The notes: generated by a model not told the origin, from the letters alone. Shown: positions 1-7,596, counted from the stretch's first letter. The stretch is DNA of 24,685 nucleotides from an uncultured Bacteroidales bacterium (GCA_947177845.1 CAMWVZ010000004.1:1-24685), one strand, 5' to 3'. Numbers and translations: made by a program.

Positions 1-127
1 TGGTGAGCGAGATGATCACATTGTTGAATGAAGCAAAGATGAAAGCCTTGCCTTGCGGCTCCACTTTTACCACTTTCTTCTTTGCAGTCTTGGCGTTTTT
101 TCCGCCAGTGTTAGCAACTTTTGCCAT
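1..127 (-). CDS. rpsK: 30S ribosomal protein S11, N-terminal part (cut by window edge)
   Basis: Reading the complement from the ATG at 127 gives 42 codons that run off the left edge. The protein begins MAKVANTGGKNAKTAKKKVV and continues into GKAFIFASFNNVIISLT, the start of the S11 fold, where the first beta strand meets the conserved FNNT-like segment. S11 sits on the platform of the small subunit and helps shape the mRNA exit channel. It lies 56 bases downstream of rpsM, the usual rpsM-rpsK order. The basic N-terminal tail is typical of bacterial S11. The identification rests on only about a third of the protein, but the gene order makes it firm. Confidence 0.93.
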   Translation of the reverse strand, partial: MAKVANTGGKNAKTAKKKVVKVEPQGKAFIFASFNNVIISLT

Positions 128-183
128 GTTTTGTATAAATGAATAATTGTTTTAGCAAAAAATAAGCACAAGAAGTTCAGGAA

Positions 184-564
184 TTAGCCCTTAGGAGCCT
201 TCTTCTTGTTGGCGACGGTCTTCTTGCGGCCTTTACGGGTACGGGCGTTGTTCTTGGTGCTTTGACCTCTCAAAGGCAAGCCCAGACGGTGACGGATGCC
301 TCTGTAGCAACCGATATCCATCAAGCGCTTGATATTGGTCTGAACCTCGGAACGAAGCGCACCTTCCACCTTGAGGTTGTCGCCGATATAAGTACGAATC
401 TTAGCCAATTCGTCGTCGTTCCACTCTTCCACTTTCTTGTCGTACGAAATATCGGAAGCCGCCAGAATCTTGCGGGCGGTGCTCCTTCCGATACCGTAAA
501 TGTAGGTCAAGCCTACTTCCCCCCTTTTGTTCTTGGGTAAATCGATACCTGCAATACGTGCCAT
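184..564 (-). CDS. rpsM: 30S ribosomal protein S13
   Basis: A 126-residue protein beginning MARIAGIDLPKNKRGEVGLT. It shows the S13 helix-two-turn-helix start (YIYGIGRSTARKIL, about residues 22-35) and the rRNA-binding tail GLPLRGQSTKNNARTRKG (about residues 95-112), followed by a lysine-rich end. S13 sits in the head of the 30S subunit, contacts the P-site tRNA and forms bridges to the 50S subunit. The start is an ATG. It lies 42 bases downstream of rpmJ and 56 bases upstream of rpsK. Length is normal for the family and nothing is odd. Confidence 0.98.
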   Translation of the reverse strand: MARIAGIDLPKNKRGEVGLTYIYGIGRSTARKILAASDISYDKKVEEWNDDELAKIRTYIGDNLKVEGALRSEVQTNIKRLMDIGCYRGIRHRLGLPLRGQSTKNNARTRKGRKKTVANKKKAPKG

Positions 565-606
565 GTATTATCTTTGTTTAGTAATTCTAAAATCCGTTAC
601 AAGTTA

Positions 607-723
607 TCAACCCTGACGCATTTTGTACTTGGGGTTCTTCTTGTTAATCACATAAATCACGCCTTTGCGCTTCACAATCTTGCACTCGGGCGATCTTTTC
701 TTGACAGAAGGTCTTACTTTCAT
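607..723 (-). CDS. rpmJ: 50S ribosomal protein L36, form without full zinc site
   Basis: A 38-codon gene read on the complement from the ATG at 723 to a TGA at 607-609. It begins MKVRPSVKKRSPECKIVKRK and ends NPKYKMRQG, the full L36 length. The classical zinc form carries Cys11, Cys14, Cys27 and His33. Here only Cys14 remains (Ser11, Asn27), so this is the zinc-independent (C-minus) type. L36 is a small late-assembly 50S protein. It lies between infA (38 bases upstream) and rpsM (42 bases downstream), its usual position. A possible internal promoter lies just upstream. Confidence 0.96.
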   Translation of the reverse strand: MKVRPSVKKRSPECKIVKRKGVIYVINKKNPKYKMRQG

Positions 724-744
724 CGGTCTTCTTTATTAAGTTTC

Positions 745-761
745 GCAAATTTGCAAATATA
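745..761 (-). promoter_or_regulatory. Possible internal promoter ahead of rpmJ
   Basis: On the minus strand positions 761-754 read TATATTTG, an exact match to the Bacteroidota -7 element TAnnTTTG. It overlaps a 10-base palindrome GCAAATTTGC at 745-754 and sits directly after the infA stop codon (762-764). The predicted start of transcription would be near 745, about 20 bases before the rpmJ ATG. No good TTTG box is seen at the usual distance upstream, which lowers confidence. It could give rpmJ-rpsM-rpsK and later genes extra expression. Confidence 0.3.
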
Positions 762-980
762 CTATTTATATCGGAAAACTATGCGTGCTTTTGTCAAATC
801 GTAGGGCGACATCTCCAATTGGACGCGGTCGCCGGGCAGAATCTTGATGTAATGCAGGCGCATTTTTCCGGAGATATGGGCAATGACAACGTGTCCGTTC
901 TCCAGTTCCACACGGAACATGGCGTTTCCCAAAGACTCCACAACGGTTCCGTCTTGTTGTATGGACTGTTGTTTCGACAT
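762..980 (-). CDS. infA: Translation initiation factor IF-1
   Basis: A 72-residue protein, the standard IF-1 length, starting at an ATG. It is one S1-type OB fold: QDGTVVESLGNAMFRVELEN, GHVVIAHISGKMR and ILPGDRVQLEMSPYDLTKARIVFRYK match the family almost throughout. IF-1 binds the A site of the 30S subunit and works with IF-2 and IF-3 in start-codon selection. It lies 3 bases downstream of map and 38 bases upstream of rpmJ, the common map-infA-rpmJ order. Nothing unusual is seen. Confidence 0.98.
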   Translation of the reverse strand: MSKQQSIQQDGTVVESLGNAMFRVELENGHVVIAHISGKMRLHYIKILPGDRVQLEMSPYDLTKARIVFRYK

Positions 981-983
981 ATC

Positions 984-1763
984 TTATCTGTTCTTAATTA
1001 TTTGTTCCACCTTTTCAAAACTCGAGAGGATATCGGCCCCCTCGCCCATCACAGCCATGCTGTGTTCGAAGTGCGCCGCCGGCTTGTGGTCCAACGTAAA
1101 CACTTCCCATTCGTTTTCGGCGATGCCGATGTTGCGTTTCCCCAAGGTAATCATGGGTTCCACCGCAATCACCATGCCGGTCTTGAGCTGCACGCCCGAA
1201 CCCCGCCGCCCGTAGTTGAGCACATCGGGTTTCTCGTGCATGTGCGCGCCCACACCGTGACCGCACAACTCCCGCACCACGCCGTAGCCCCGGCTTTCGG
1301 TATAGGTCTGCACCGCATAGCCTATATCTCCGACGCGGTTGCCCGCCCTCACTTGCTCGATGCCTTTGTAGAGCGAGGCTTTGGTGTCTTCCAAGAGGTT
1401 TCTCACAGGCTCTTCAATCTGTCCCACCGCAAAGGTGTAGGCCGAATCGCCGTAATAACCGTCTTTTTCCACCACGCAGTCCACCGACACAATGTCGCCT
1501 TCCTTGAGTTTCCTTTCGGAAGGAAAGCCGTGAACCACGAATTCGTTGACCGAAACGCAAAGGGTGAAGGGAAATCCCTCGAACCCCTTGCAGGCAGGTC
1601 GGCCGCCCTGCGAGCGGATGAACTCTTCCGCTCTTTTATCCAATTCCAAGGTAGACACGCCGGGAGCAATCATCTTTGCCATTTCGGCCAGCGTATCGGC
1701 TACAAGGAGCGAGCTGACACGGATTTTGGCGATTTCTTCCGGCGTGTAAATCCTCGGCGTCAT
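984..1763 (-). CDS. map: Type I methionine aminopeptidase
   Basis: This enzyme removes the initiator methionine from new proteins. The ATG at 1763 gives 259 residues starting MTPRIYTPEEI. The reading frame also opens with a TTG at 1784, but that would overlap the end of secY and adds only MLSWLKK, so I reject it. The five metal ligands are visible at Asp95, Asp106, His169 (GHGVGAHMHE), Glu202 (EPMI) and Glu233, and the substrate-binding histidine is His78. All are offset by a constant two or one residues from the E. coli enzyme, which supports this start. The gene lies 13 bases after secY and 3 bases before infA. The last codons before the start are A-rich with no Shine-Dalgarno sequence. Confidence 0.96.
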   Translation of the reverse strand: MTPRIYTPEEIAKIRVSSLLVADTLAEMAKMIAPGVSTLELDKRAEEFIRSQGGRPACKGFEGFPFTLCVSVNEFVVHGFPSERKLKEGDIVSVDCVVEKDGYYGDSAYTFAVGQIEEPVRNLLEDTKASLYKGIEQVRAGNRVGDIGYAVQTYTESRGYGVVRELCGHGVGAHMHEKPDVLNYGRRGSGVQLKTGMVIAVEPMITLGKRNIGIAENEWEVFTLDHKPAAHFEHSMAVMGEGADILSSFEKVEQIIKNR

Positions 1764-1776
1764 TTTTTTTAACCAA

Positions 1777-3138
1777 CTAAGCAATGCCGTAGGCTCCTCC
1801 CGAGCGCCCCTTGATGCGTCCGCTCTTGGTAAGACCGTCGTAGTGACGCATCAACAAGTGGCTTTCTATCTGTTGCAGGGTGTCCAAAATCACACCTACC
1901 ATAATCAACAGCGAGGTACCGCCGTAGAACTGGGCAAACTGCGTGCTTACACCGAACAGACGTACAATGGCGGGCAGAATGGCCACGAAAGCAAGGAAAA
2001 TGGAGCCAGGAAGGGTGATGCGCGAAATCACGTCATCGATGAATTCCATTGTTTTCTTGCCGGGTTTCACGCCGGGAATGAAGCCGTTGTTACGCTTGAG
2101 GTCGTCGGCTATCTGCTGCGAGTTCATCGTCACCGCGGTATAGAAATACGTGAAGGCGATGATGAGCAGGGCAAAGACGAGGTTGTACCAAAAACTGTTG
2201 AAGTCCATGAAGGATCTCCAGAAACCGGAGTTGACCGATTCGGGAGAGGCGAAGCCCGCAATGGTGACGGGAATGAACATGATGGCCTGCGCGAAGATGA
2301 TAGGCATTACACCGGCCGCGTTGACCTTCATCGGAAGGTATTGGCGAACGCCACCGTATTGTTTGTTGCCTACGATGCGTTTGGCGTATTGCACGGGGAT
2401 GCGGCGTGTGCCTTGCACCAAAAGGATGCAGAGGAAAATCACCACAATCAAAACTACCAATTCGAGCAGGAACACCACCAAGCCACCGCCTTGCTGCTCG
2501 AGACGCGAAACGAATTCGCCGAAGAGCGCAAAGGGAAGACGGGCGATGATACCGATCATAATGATGAGAGAAATACCGTTTCCGATGCCTTTGTCGGTAA
2601 TCTTCTCACCCAGCCACATCACGAACAAGGTGCCTGCGGTGAGGATGACGGACGACGAAAACCAGAAGAACACCCCGGGGTGGGTTCCGTCGAAGGGAAT
2701 GAACGCCGTTGCGGGAAGTTGCGATACCAAGTTGGTGAGGTAGGCGGGAGCCTGCAAGGCGGTGACCGCAATGGTGAGCCAACGGGTAATCTGGTTCATT
2801 TTCTTACGTCCGCTCTCGCCCTCTTTCTGCAACTTCTGGAAATAGGGGATGGCCATTCCGAAAAGTTGGATGATGATGGAGGCCGAGATGTAGGGCATGA
2901 TACCCAAGGCAAAAATGGAGGCATTGGAGAACGCACCGCCCGAAAACATATTCAACAAGCCCAACAGGCCGTCGCTGGTCTGCCGTTGCAGAGCTTCCAG
3001 CTGGGAAGGATCCACACCCGGCAACACGATAAAGGAACCTACACGATAGATGATGATAATACCCAGCGTGTAGAGGATGCGCTTACGCAATTCCTCTATC
3101 TTCCAAATGTTTTTGAGCGTTTCTATAAATCTTTTCAT
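1777..3138 (-). CDS. secY: Protein translocase subunit SecY
   Basis: A 453-residue polytopic membrane protein, the channel of the Sec translocon that exports unfolded proteins and inserts membrane proteins. The first membrane segment (about residues 22-40) and the SecY signature around the plug and TM2 (GGAFSNASIFALGIMPYISA, from about residue 67) are clear. The rest has the expected alternation of hydrophobic helices, and the conserved cytosolic loop GTRRIPVQYAKR is present. The end, SGRIKGRSGGAYGIA, is basic and cytosolic. It sits after rplO (26-base gap) and before map, the normal spc-operon position. The start is an ATG and length is typical. Confidence 0.98.
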   Translation of the reverse strand: MKRFIETLKNIWKIEELRKRILYTLGIIIIYRVGSFIVLPGVDPSQLEALQRQTSDGLLGLLNMFSGGAFSNASIFALGIMPYISASIIIQLFGMAIPYFQKLQKEGESGRKKMNQITRWLTIAVTALQAPAYLTNLVSQLPATAFIPFDGTHPGVFFWFSSSVILTAGTLFVMWLGEKITDKGIGNGISLIIMIGIIARLPFALFGEFVSRLEQQGGGLVVFLLELVVLIVVIFLCILLVQGTRRIPVQYAKRIVGNKQYGGVRQYLPMKVNAAGVMPIIFAQAIMFIPVTIAGFASPESVNSGFWRSFMDFNSFWYNLVFALLIIAFTYFYTAVTMNSQQIADDLKRNNGFIPGVKPGKKTMEFIDDVISRITLPGSIFLAFVAILPAIVRLFGVSTQFAQFYGGTSLLIMVGVILDTLQQIESHLLMRHYDGLTKSGRIKGRSGGAYGIA

Positions 3139-3164
3139 CGTTGTCTATATCGGGGTTACCACTC

Positions 3165-3629
3165 TTAGGCTTGCGCTTTGCGGACGATTTGAACCGCCTT
3201 TCCACCCTTGGCTTCGATAGCTTCCTTGGCCTTGGCCGAGAAAGCGTGCGCCGTTACGGTAACGGTGGCGTTCAATTCTCCACGACCCAGAATCTTGACA
3301 AGATCCCGTTTGGCGGCAAAACCATGCTGTACCAAAACGTCTACGCCGATTTCCTTCAAACCCTTTTCAGCGGCCAATTTTTCGAGCGTATCCAAATTGA
3401 TACCGGTATATTCCACACGGTTGATGTTCTTGAAGCCGGTTTTGGGAACACGTCTGTAGAGGGGCATCTGACCGCCTTCAAAACCGATTTTACGGCTGTA
3501 GCCGGAGCGGGATTGGGCACCCTTGTGGCCTCTGCCGGCCGTCTGCCCGTGACCCGAGCCGTAACCGCGACCCAAACGTTTGTTGGTCTTGACCGAACCT
3601 TCGGCGGGTTTCAGATTAGATAAGTTCAT
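3165..3629 (-). CDS. rplO: 50S ribosomal protein L15
   Basis: A 154-residue protein starting MNLSNLKPAEGSVKTNKRLG. It has the glycine-rich rRNA-binding stretch GRGYGSGHGQTAGRGHKGAQ (about residues 20-39), then GFEGGQMPLYRRVPKTGF, both typical of bacterial L15. The C-terminal globular domain includes VTVTAHAFSAKAKEAIEAKGG. L15 binds 23S rRNA during 50S assembly. It lies 35 bases after rpmD and 26 bases before secY. The start is an ATG preceded by an A/G-rich run. Length is slightly above the E. coli protein and nothing is odd. Confidence 0.98.
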   Translation of the reverse strand: MNLSNLKPAEGSVKTNKRLGRGYGSGHGQTAGRGHKGAQSRSGYSRKIGFEGGQMPLYRRVPKTGFKNINRVEYTGINLDTLEKLAAEKGLKEIGVDVLVQHGFAAKRDLVKILGRGELNATVTVTAHAFSAKAKEAIEAKGGKAVQIVRKAQA

Positions 3630-3664
3630 ATCTTCTTCTTTTTCTCTGTGTTAATAAAATAGGA

Positions 3665-3847
3665 TTAGAGTTCCTCCACTTTAATCAAGTGGCTGACCTT
3701 GGCAATCATACCTTCCACCTGAGGATTCAGCGTGAATTCGGCCATTTTGCCGATGCGGCCTAAGCGCAAGGACTTAAGCGTTTGCTTTTGACTCAAAGGA
3801 CGATCGATGCCGCTCTTTACCTGTGTCAGTTTTACCTTCTTTTCCAT
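3665..3847 (-). CDS. rpmD: 50S ribosomal protein L30
   Basis: A 60-residue protein, the usual bacterial L30 length. It shows the compact L30 fold: KVKLTQVKSGIDRPLSQKQT, then LKSLRLGRIGKMAEF and a terminal strand with MIAKVSHLIKVEEL. L30 sits near helix 38 of 23S rRNA in the large subunit. It lies between rpsE (29-base gap) and rplO (35-base gap), the conserved order. The start is an ATG, and the protein is complete. Confidence 0.97.
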   Translation of the reverse strand: MEKKVKLTQVKSGIDRPLSQKQTLKSLRLGRIGKMAEFTLNPQVEGMIAKVSHLIKVEEL

Positions 3848-3876
3848 AGTGCTAAATCTCCTTACTTAAGGATTGC

Positions 3877-4395
3877 TTAACCGTTAAACACTTTGTCCAA
3901 CTCAACGCCGCGCAACTGGGCAACCGTATACGGATCGCGCATTTGCGAGAGAGCCTGAATGGTGGCTTTCACCACCGAGTGGGGGTTGGACGAACCTTTC
4001 GACTTGGCCAACACGTCGCGTACACCTACGCTTTCCAAAACGGCACGCATAGCACCACCGGCGATTACACCGGTACCGGGAGCGGCAGGCTTGAGGAAAA
4101 CATTGGCACCGCTGTATTTGCCGTATTGTTCGTGAGGAATGGTACCTTTGAGAACGGGAACCTTGATGAGGTTCTTCTTGGCGTCGTCCAAACCTTTTTG
4201 GATAGCCGCCTGAACTTCCTTGGCTTTGCCCAGGCCATAGCCGACTACACCGTTGCCGTTTCCGACCACTACAATAGCCGAGAAACTGAACGTACGGCCA
4301 CCCTTGGTTACCTTGGTAACGCGGTTGATGGCCACCAACTTGTCTTGAAATTCGATTTCACTCGATTTCACTCTCTTTACGTTTGCCTCTGTCAT
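3877..4395 (-). CDS. rpsE: 30S ribosomal protein S5
   Basis: A 172-residue protein. The N-terminal double-stranded-RNA-binding-like domain is clear from VAINRVTKVTKGGRTFSFSA and VVVGNGNGVVGYGLGKAKEV (about residues 21-62). It is followed by the C-terminal domain with KPAAPGTGVIAGGAMRAVLE and GVRDVLAKSKGSSNPHSVVK. S5 lines the mRNA entry channel and contributes to decoding accuracy. It sits 11 bases downstream of rplR and 29 bases upstream of rpmD. The start is an ATG. Length is close to the family norm. Confidence 0.98.
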   Translation of the reverse strand: MTEANVKRVKSSEIEFQDKLVAINRVTKVTKGGRTFSFSAIVVVGNGNGVVGYGLGKAKEVQAAIQKGLDDAKKNLIKVPVLKGTIPHEQYGKYSGANVFLKPAAPGTGVIAGGAMRAVLESVGVRDVLAKSKGSSNPHSVVKATIQALSQMRDPYTVAQLRGVELDKVFNG

Positions 4396-4406
4396 AATCG
4401 TCTTCC

Positions 4407-4760
4407 TTAAAATTTAAGACCGCCTTCTCTGGCACCTTCCGCCAAAGATTTAACACGTCCGTGATACAAATAACCACTACGATCGAAAACAATCTTTTCG
4501 ATACCGGCCGCTTTGGCGCGTTCGGCCAAAACTTTTCCTACAACAGCCGCCTTTTCGGTTTTGGTGCCTTGACCTGCGAAGCCTTTTTCCTTCGAGGAGG
4601 CGAAAACCAACGTCTTGCCGGCCTTGTCGTCGATAATCTGAGCGTAGATATCGCGATTGCTTCTGAAAACGCTCAAACGGGGCATTTCCGCGCTACCGGA
4701 TACTTTCTTGCGAATGCGCATCTGAATGCGCTTTCTTCTATATGTCTTTGTAACAGCCAT
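4407..4760 (-). CDS. rplR: 50S ribosomal protein L18
   Basis: A 117-residue protein of normal length. It shows the basic start KTYRRKRIQMRIRKKVSGSA, the conserved PRLSVFRSNRDIYAQIIDD and the end FDRSGYLYHGRVKSLAEGAR plus EGGLKF. L18 binds 5S rRNA and helps attach it to the 50S subunit. It lies between rplF (24-base gap) and rpsE (11-base gap), as in nearly all spc operons. The start is an ATG. Confidence 0.98.
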   Translation of the reverse strand: MAVTKTYRRKRIQMRIRKKVSGSAEMPRLSVFRSNRDIYAQIIDDKAGKTLVFASSKEKGFAGQGTKTEKAAVVGKVLAERAKAAGIEKIVFDRSGYLYHGRVKSLAEGAREGGLKF

Positions 4761-4784
4761 TTTGCAAATGTATTTAATCGTACA

Positions 4785-5354
4785 CTATTTCTTGGCACTG
4801 GCAGCCGACTTACCGGCTTTTCTGCGCAAAACTTCGCCTTCAAACTTGATACCTTTTCCTTTGTAGGGTTCGGGCTTGCGGTAGGAGCGAATCTTGGCGC
4901 AAACCATACCCAGCAGCTCTTTGTCGAAGGATTCGAGCGTGAGGGTGGGGTTCTTACCCTTTTCAGCCGTAGCCGAAGCCTTCACTTCCTTAGGCAATTC
5001 GAGGAACAAGTTGTGCGAAAAGCCCAGGGAAAGGTCGATGATTTGTCCGTTGACGGTGGCCTTGTAGCCGACGCCGACGATTTCCATTGTCTTCTTGAAT
5101 CCTTCCGAAACGCCCACCACCATGTTGTGGATGAGAGCCCGGTACAGACCGTGCAGAGCGCGGTGACGCTTCTGGTCGGTGGGGCGCTGAACCAAAATGT
5201 GGTTGGTTTCCTTATCTACTTGCACCGTAATGTCGGGGTCTACCATACGGCTGATTTCGCCTTTAGGTCCTTTCACCGTCACCAAGTTGTTCGAAGCGAC
5301 GGTTACACTTACTCCCTGCGGAAGGCTTATAGGTGCTTTACCAATTCTTGACAT
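4785..5354 (-). CDS. rplF: 50S ribosomal protein L6
   Basis: A 189-residue protein starting MSRIGKAPISLPQGVSVTVA, with the two repeated L6 domains. The first holds VTVKGPKGEISRMVDPDITV; the second holds KKTMEIVGVGYKATVNGQII. The C-terminal rRNA-binding motif is PEPYKGKGIKFEGEVLRRKA (about residues 160-179). L6 lies near the factor-binding site of the 50S subunit. It follows rpsH by 13 bases and precedes rplR by 24. The lysine- and alanine-rich last residues (AGKSAASAKK) form a short extra tail. Confidence 0.98.
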   Translation of the reverse strand: MSRIGKAPISLPQGVSVTVASNNLVTVKGPKGEISRMVDPDITVQVDKETNHILVQRPTDQKRHRALHGLYRALIHNMVVGVSEGFKKTMEIVGVGYKATVNGQIIDLSLGFSHNLFLELPKEVKASATAEKGKNPTLTLESFDKELLGMVCAKIRSYRKPEPYKGKGIKFEGEVLRRKAGKSAASAKK

Positions 5355-5367
5355 GGTTTACTGTTGT

Positions 5368-5763
5368 TTAGCTGATGTAACAAATAACTTCACCGCCTAC
5401 GTTTTCTTTCCTGGCCTCCTTGTCGGTCATCAAACCCTTGGAGGTGGACATAATGGCGATGCCCAAGCCGTTCATAACACGGGGAAGGCTGTCGGTATCT
5501 ACGTATTTACGCAAGCCGGGACGGCTGATGCGGTCGATGCGGTGAATGGCGGGAGCCTTCGTGGCGGGATGATATTTCAACGCAACCTTGAGCGTGGGCT
5601 TCACACCTTCTTCCACTTTGTAGTTGACGATGTAGCCCTTGTCGAACAAAATTTGCGCGATACCCACTTTCATCTTGGAAGAGGGTACTTCCACCATTCT
5701 CTTCCGAGCCATATTGGCGTTCCGGATAACGGTCAAAAAGTCCGCGATAGAATCTGATATCAT
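5368..5763 (-). CDS. rpsH: 30S ribosomal protein S8
   Basis: A 131-residue protein starting MISDSIADFLTVIRNANMAR, with the conserved C-terminal segment LPRVMNGLGIAIMSTSKGLM ending GGEVICYIS. Both are diagnostic of S8. S8 binds the central domain of 16S rRNA and is needed early in 30S assembly. In E. coli it also represses its own operon by binding the L5 region of the message, but no matching mRNA structure was identified here. It lies 28 bases after rpsN and 13 bases before rplF. The start is an ATG. Confidence 0.98.
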   Translation of the reverse strand: MISDSIADFLTVIRNANMARKRMVEVPSSKMKVGIAQILFDKGYIVNYKVEEGVKPTLKVALKYHPATKAPAIHRIDRISRPGLRKYVDTDSLPRVMNGLGIAIMSTSKGLMTDKEARKENVGGEVICYIS

Positions 5764-5791
5764 GTTTTTCTCTTTTTTAAGGGTTAGGAAT

Positions 5792-6061
5792 CTACCAACT
5801 GGCTTTCTTTACTCCGGGAATCAAGCCTTGCAGAGCCATTTCGCGGAAGTTGATACGGGAAATTCCGAACGTTCTCATATAGCCTTTGGGACGACCGGTG
5901 AGCTTGCAACGGTTGTGCAACCGCACGGGAGAGGCGTTTTTGGGAATTCTTTGCAGGGCATCGTAATCCCCGGCTTTCTTGAGCTCGGCACGCTTTTGGG
6001 CATACTTAGCAACCATGCGTTCTCTCTTGAGCTCTCTGGCTTTCATTGATTCTTTTGCCAT
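5792..6061 (-). CDS. rpsN: 30S ribosomal protein S14, zinc-independent long form
   Basis: An 89-residue protein, the length of the long S14 form. It contains no CXXC pairs; the region that carries the zinc site in the 61-residue form reads NRCKLTGRPKGYMRTFGISR, with a single cysteine. The end, INFREMALQGLIPGVKKASW, is classical for S14. S14 sits in the head of the 30S subunit and is a late assembly protein. It lies 6 bases after rplE and 28 before rpsH. With the zinc-free L36 it suggests that this ribosome has a reduced demand for zinc. Confidence 0.98.
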   Translation of the reverse strand: MAKESMKARELKRERMVAKYAQKRAELKKAGDYDALQRIPKNASPVRLHNRCKLTGRPKGYMRTFGISRINFREMALQGLIPGVKKASW

Positions 6062-6067
6062 AGCGTA

Positions 6068-6625
6068 CTAGTTGTTTTGTTTTTGAAAGGGAATACCGAA
6101 CTCTTTCAAAAGAGCGTAAGCCTCTTTATCGTTGGTGGCGGTGGTGACAAAAGTGATGTCCATACCGCTGATCTTGTTAATCTTGTCGATGTTGATTTCG
6201 GGGAAGATAATCTGTTCGGTGATACCGAAGGAGAAGTTACCCTTGCCGTCGAGACCCTTGTCGCTGATGCCGCGGAAGTCGCGGATACGGGGAACGGCTA
6301 CCGAAATCAGACGGTCGAGGAATTCGTACATGCGTTCGCCGCGCAGGGTGACACGCGCCCCGATAGGCATACCTTTACGAACCTTGAAGTTCGAAATATC
6401 CTTCTTCGACTTGGTCGGCACGGCTTTCTGACCCGCGATAGCGGTCATTTCCTCCACGCCGGCGTCCACGAGTTTCTTGTCGGCCACCGCAGCCCCGATG
6501 CCTTGGTTCAGACAAATCTTAACCAAGCGGGGAACCTGCATCACACTCTTGTACCCGAATTCTTTCTGAAGATTGGGCACGATGGTGCTCTTGTATTTTT
6601 CTTTTAATCTCGGTGTGTAGCTCAT
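6068..6625 (-). CDS. rplE: 50S ribosomal protein L5
   Basis: A 185-residue protein. Family landmarks are the start YTPRLKEKYKSTIVPNLQKE, the segment QVPRLVKICLNQGIGAAVAD, the loop RKGMPIGARVTLRGERMYEF (which contacts the P-site tRNA), and GNFSFGITEQIIFPEINIDK. L5 carries 5S rRNA into the central protuberance and contacts S13 across the subunits. Its ATG overlaps the rplX stop codon by one base (TAATG), suggesting translational coupling. The gene precedes rpsN by 6 bases. Confidence 0.98.
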   Translation of the reverse strand: MSYTPRLKEKYKSTIVPNLQKEFGYKSVMQVPRLVKICLNQGIGAAVADKKLVDAGVEEMTAIAGQKAVPTKSKKDISNFKVRKGMPIGARVTLRGERMYEFLDRLISVAVPRIRDFRGISDKGLDGKGNFSFGITEQIIFPEINIDKINKISGMDITFVTTATNDKEAYALLKEFGIPFQKQNN

Positions 6626-6942
6626 TACTTAATTACCTCCCCTGACTTTTTAGAATAACGAACGGATTTATTGGTCTTCTCGTCCTTTCTGCGGCCGATA
6701 CGGGTCGCATTGCCCTTGGAGTCCACCACCATCAGGTTGGAAATATGGATACCGGCTTCCTTCTTGACGATGCCGCCCTGAGGGTTTTTGGAGTTGGGCT
6801 TGGTGTGACGCGACACCATGTTGAGACCTTCTACTTTGGCGCGTTGTTTCTCAACGTCAACCTGGAGCACCTTTCCTTGCTGACCTTTGTCATCACCGGC
6901 CAACACCTTTACAGTGTCTCCTTTTTTGATGTGTAATTTCAT
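6625..6942 (-). CDS. rplX: 50S ribosomal protein L24
   Basis: A 105-residue protein with an N-terminal KOW motif (IKKGDTVKVLAGDDKGQQGK, residues 5-24), then VEGLNMVSRHTKPNSKNPQG and a basic C-terminal domain. L24 is one of the two assembly initiator proteins of the 50S subunit and lies near the exit-tunnel opening. Its TAA stop shares one base with the rplE ATG. It follows rplN by 14 bases. The start is an ATG and length is normal. Confidence 0.98.
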   Translation of the reverse strand: MKLHIKKGDTVKVLAGDDKGQQGKVLQVDVEKQRAKVEGLNMVSRHTKPNSKNPQGGIVKKEAGIHISNLMVVDSKGNATRIGRRKDEKTNKSVRYSKKSGEVIK

Positions 6943-6956
6943 GGTCTATTCCTCGA

Positions 6957-7325
6957 TTAAAGCACTTCGGGTGCCAGTGAAACAATCTTCATGAACTGTT
7001 TTTCGCGCAATTCGCGGGCTACGGGTCCGAAAATACGGGTTCCGCGCATTTCATCGGCCGCGGTGAGCAACACAACGGCGTTATCATCGAAGCGGATGTA
7101 AGAACCGTCGGGTCTGCGCACTTCTTTGGTAGTTCTTACTACCACGGCCTTGGACACTGTTCCCTTTTTGACGTTTCCCGAAGGAATCGCGTCTTTTATG
7201 GCAACGACGATCTTGTCGCCCACACTCGCGTATCTTCTTTTGGTCCCACCCAGCACGCGGATGCAGAGTACCGACTTGGCACCGCTGTTATCGGCAACAC
7301 TGAGTCTGGTTTCTTGTTGTATCAT
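6957..7325 (-). CDS. rplN: 50S ribosomal protein L14
   Basis: A 122-residue protein, the almost invariant L14 length. It begins MIQQETRLSVADNSGAKSVL and contains CIRVLGGTKRRYASVGDKIV and the signature around VKKGTVSKAVVVRTTKEVRR. L14 forms bridges to the 30S subunit. In many bacteria its surface is also where RsfS binds to block subunit joining, which matters here because rsfS is encoded about 12 kb away in the same window. It follows rpsQ by 2 bases and precedes rplX by 14. Confidence 0.98.
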   Translation of the reverse strand: MIQQETRLSVADNSGAKSVLCIRVLGGTKRRYASVGDKIVVAIKDAIPSGNVKKGTVSKAVVVRTTKEVRRPDGSYIRFDDNAVVLLTAADEMRGTRIFGPVARELREKQFMKIVSLAPEVL

Positions 7326-7327
7326 AA

Positions 7328-7585
7328 CTATTTCGCTCTTTCAATGATTTCAACTAATCTCCAACGTTTATCCTTGCTCAAAGGACGGGTTTCCATGATG
7401 CGCACCGTATCACCGATGTGGCAGTCATTGTTTTCGTCGTGAGCCTTGAACTTGGTGGAACGGGTAACAAACTTCCCGTAGATAGGGTGTTTGGTTTTCC
7501 CTTCAACCAAGACGGTAATGGTCTTTTGCATTTTATCGCTCACCACTACGCCGATTCTCTCTTTTCTAAGATTCCTTTTCATCAT
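7328..7585 (-). CDS. rpsQ: 30S ribosomal protein S17
   Basis: An 85-residue OB-fold protein. It shows LRKERIGVVVSDKMQKTITV, the basic loop KTKHPIYGKFVTRSTKFKAH, and the end IGDTVRIMETRPLSKDKRWR. S17 is a primary 16S rRNA-binding protein. The gene opens with two ATG codons in tandem (7585 and 7582), so translation could begin at either. It lies 11 bases after rpmC and 2 bases before rplN. Confidence 0.98.
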   Translation of the reverse strand: MMKRNLRKERIGVVVSDKMQKTITVLVEGKTKHPIYGKFVTRSTKFKAHDENNDCHIGDTVRIMETRPLSKDKRWRLVEIIERAK

Positions 7586-7596
7586 GTTATGGGGCT

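Noticed and set aside
1764..1784. A longer map start at the TTG at 1784
   Set aside because: It overlaps secY, adds only seven residues, and the metal ligands line up with E. coli MetAP from the ATG at 1763.
1843..3168. A 441-codon open frame opposite secY
   Set aside because: It is an antisense shadow of secY with an unnatural His-, Glu- and Asp-rich composition.
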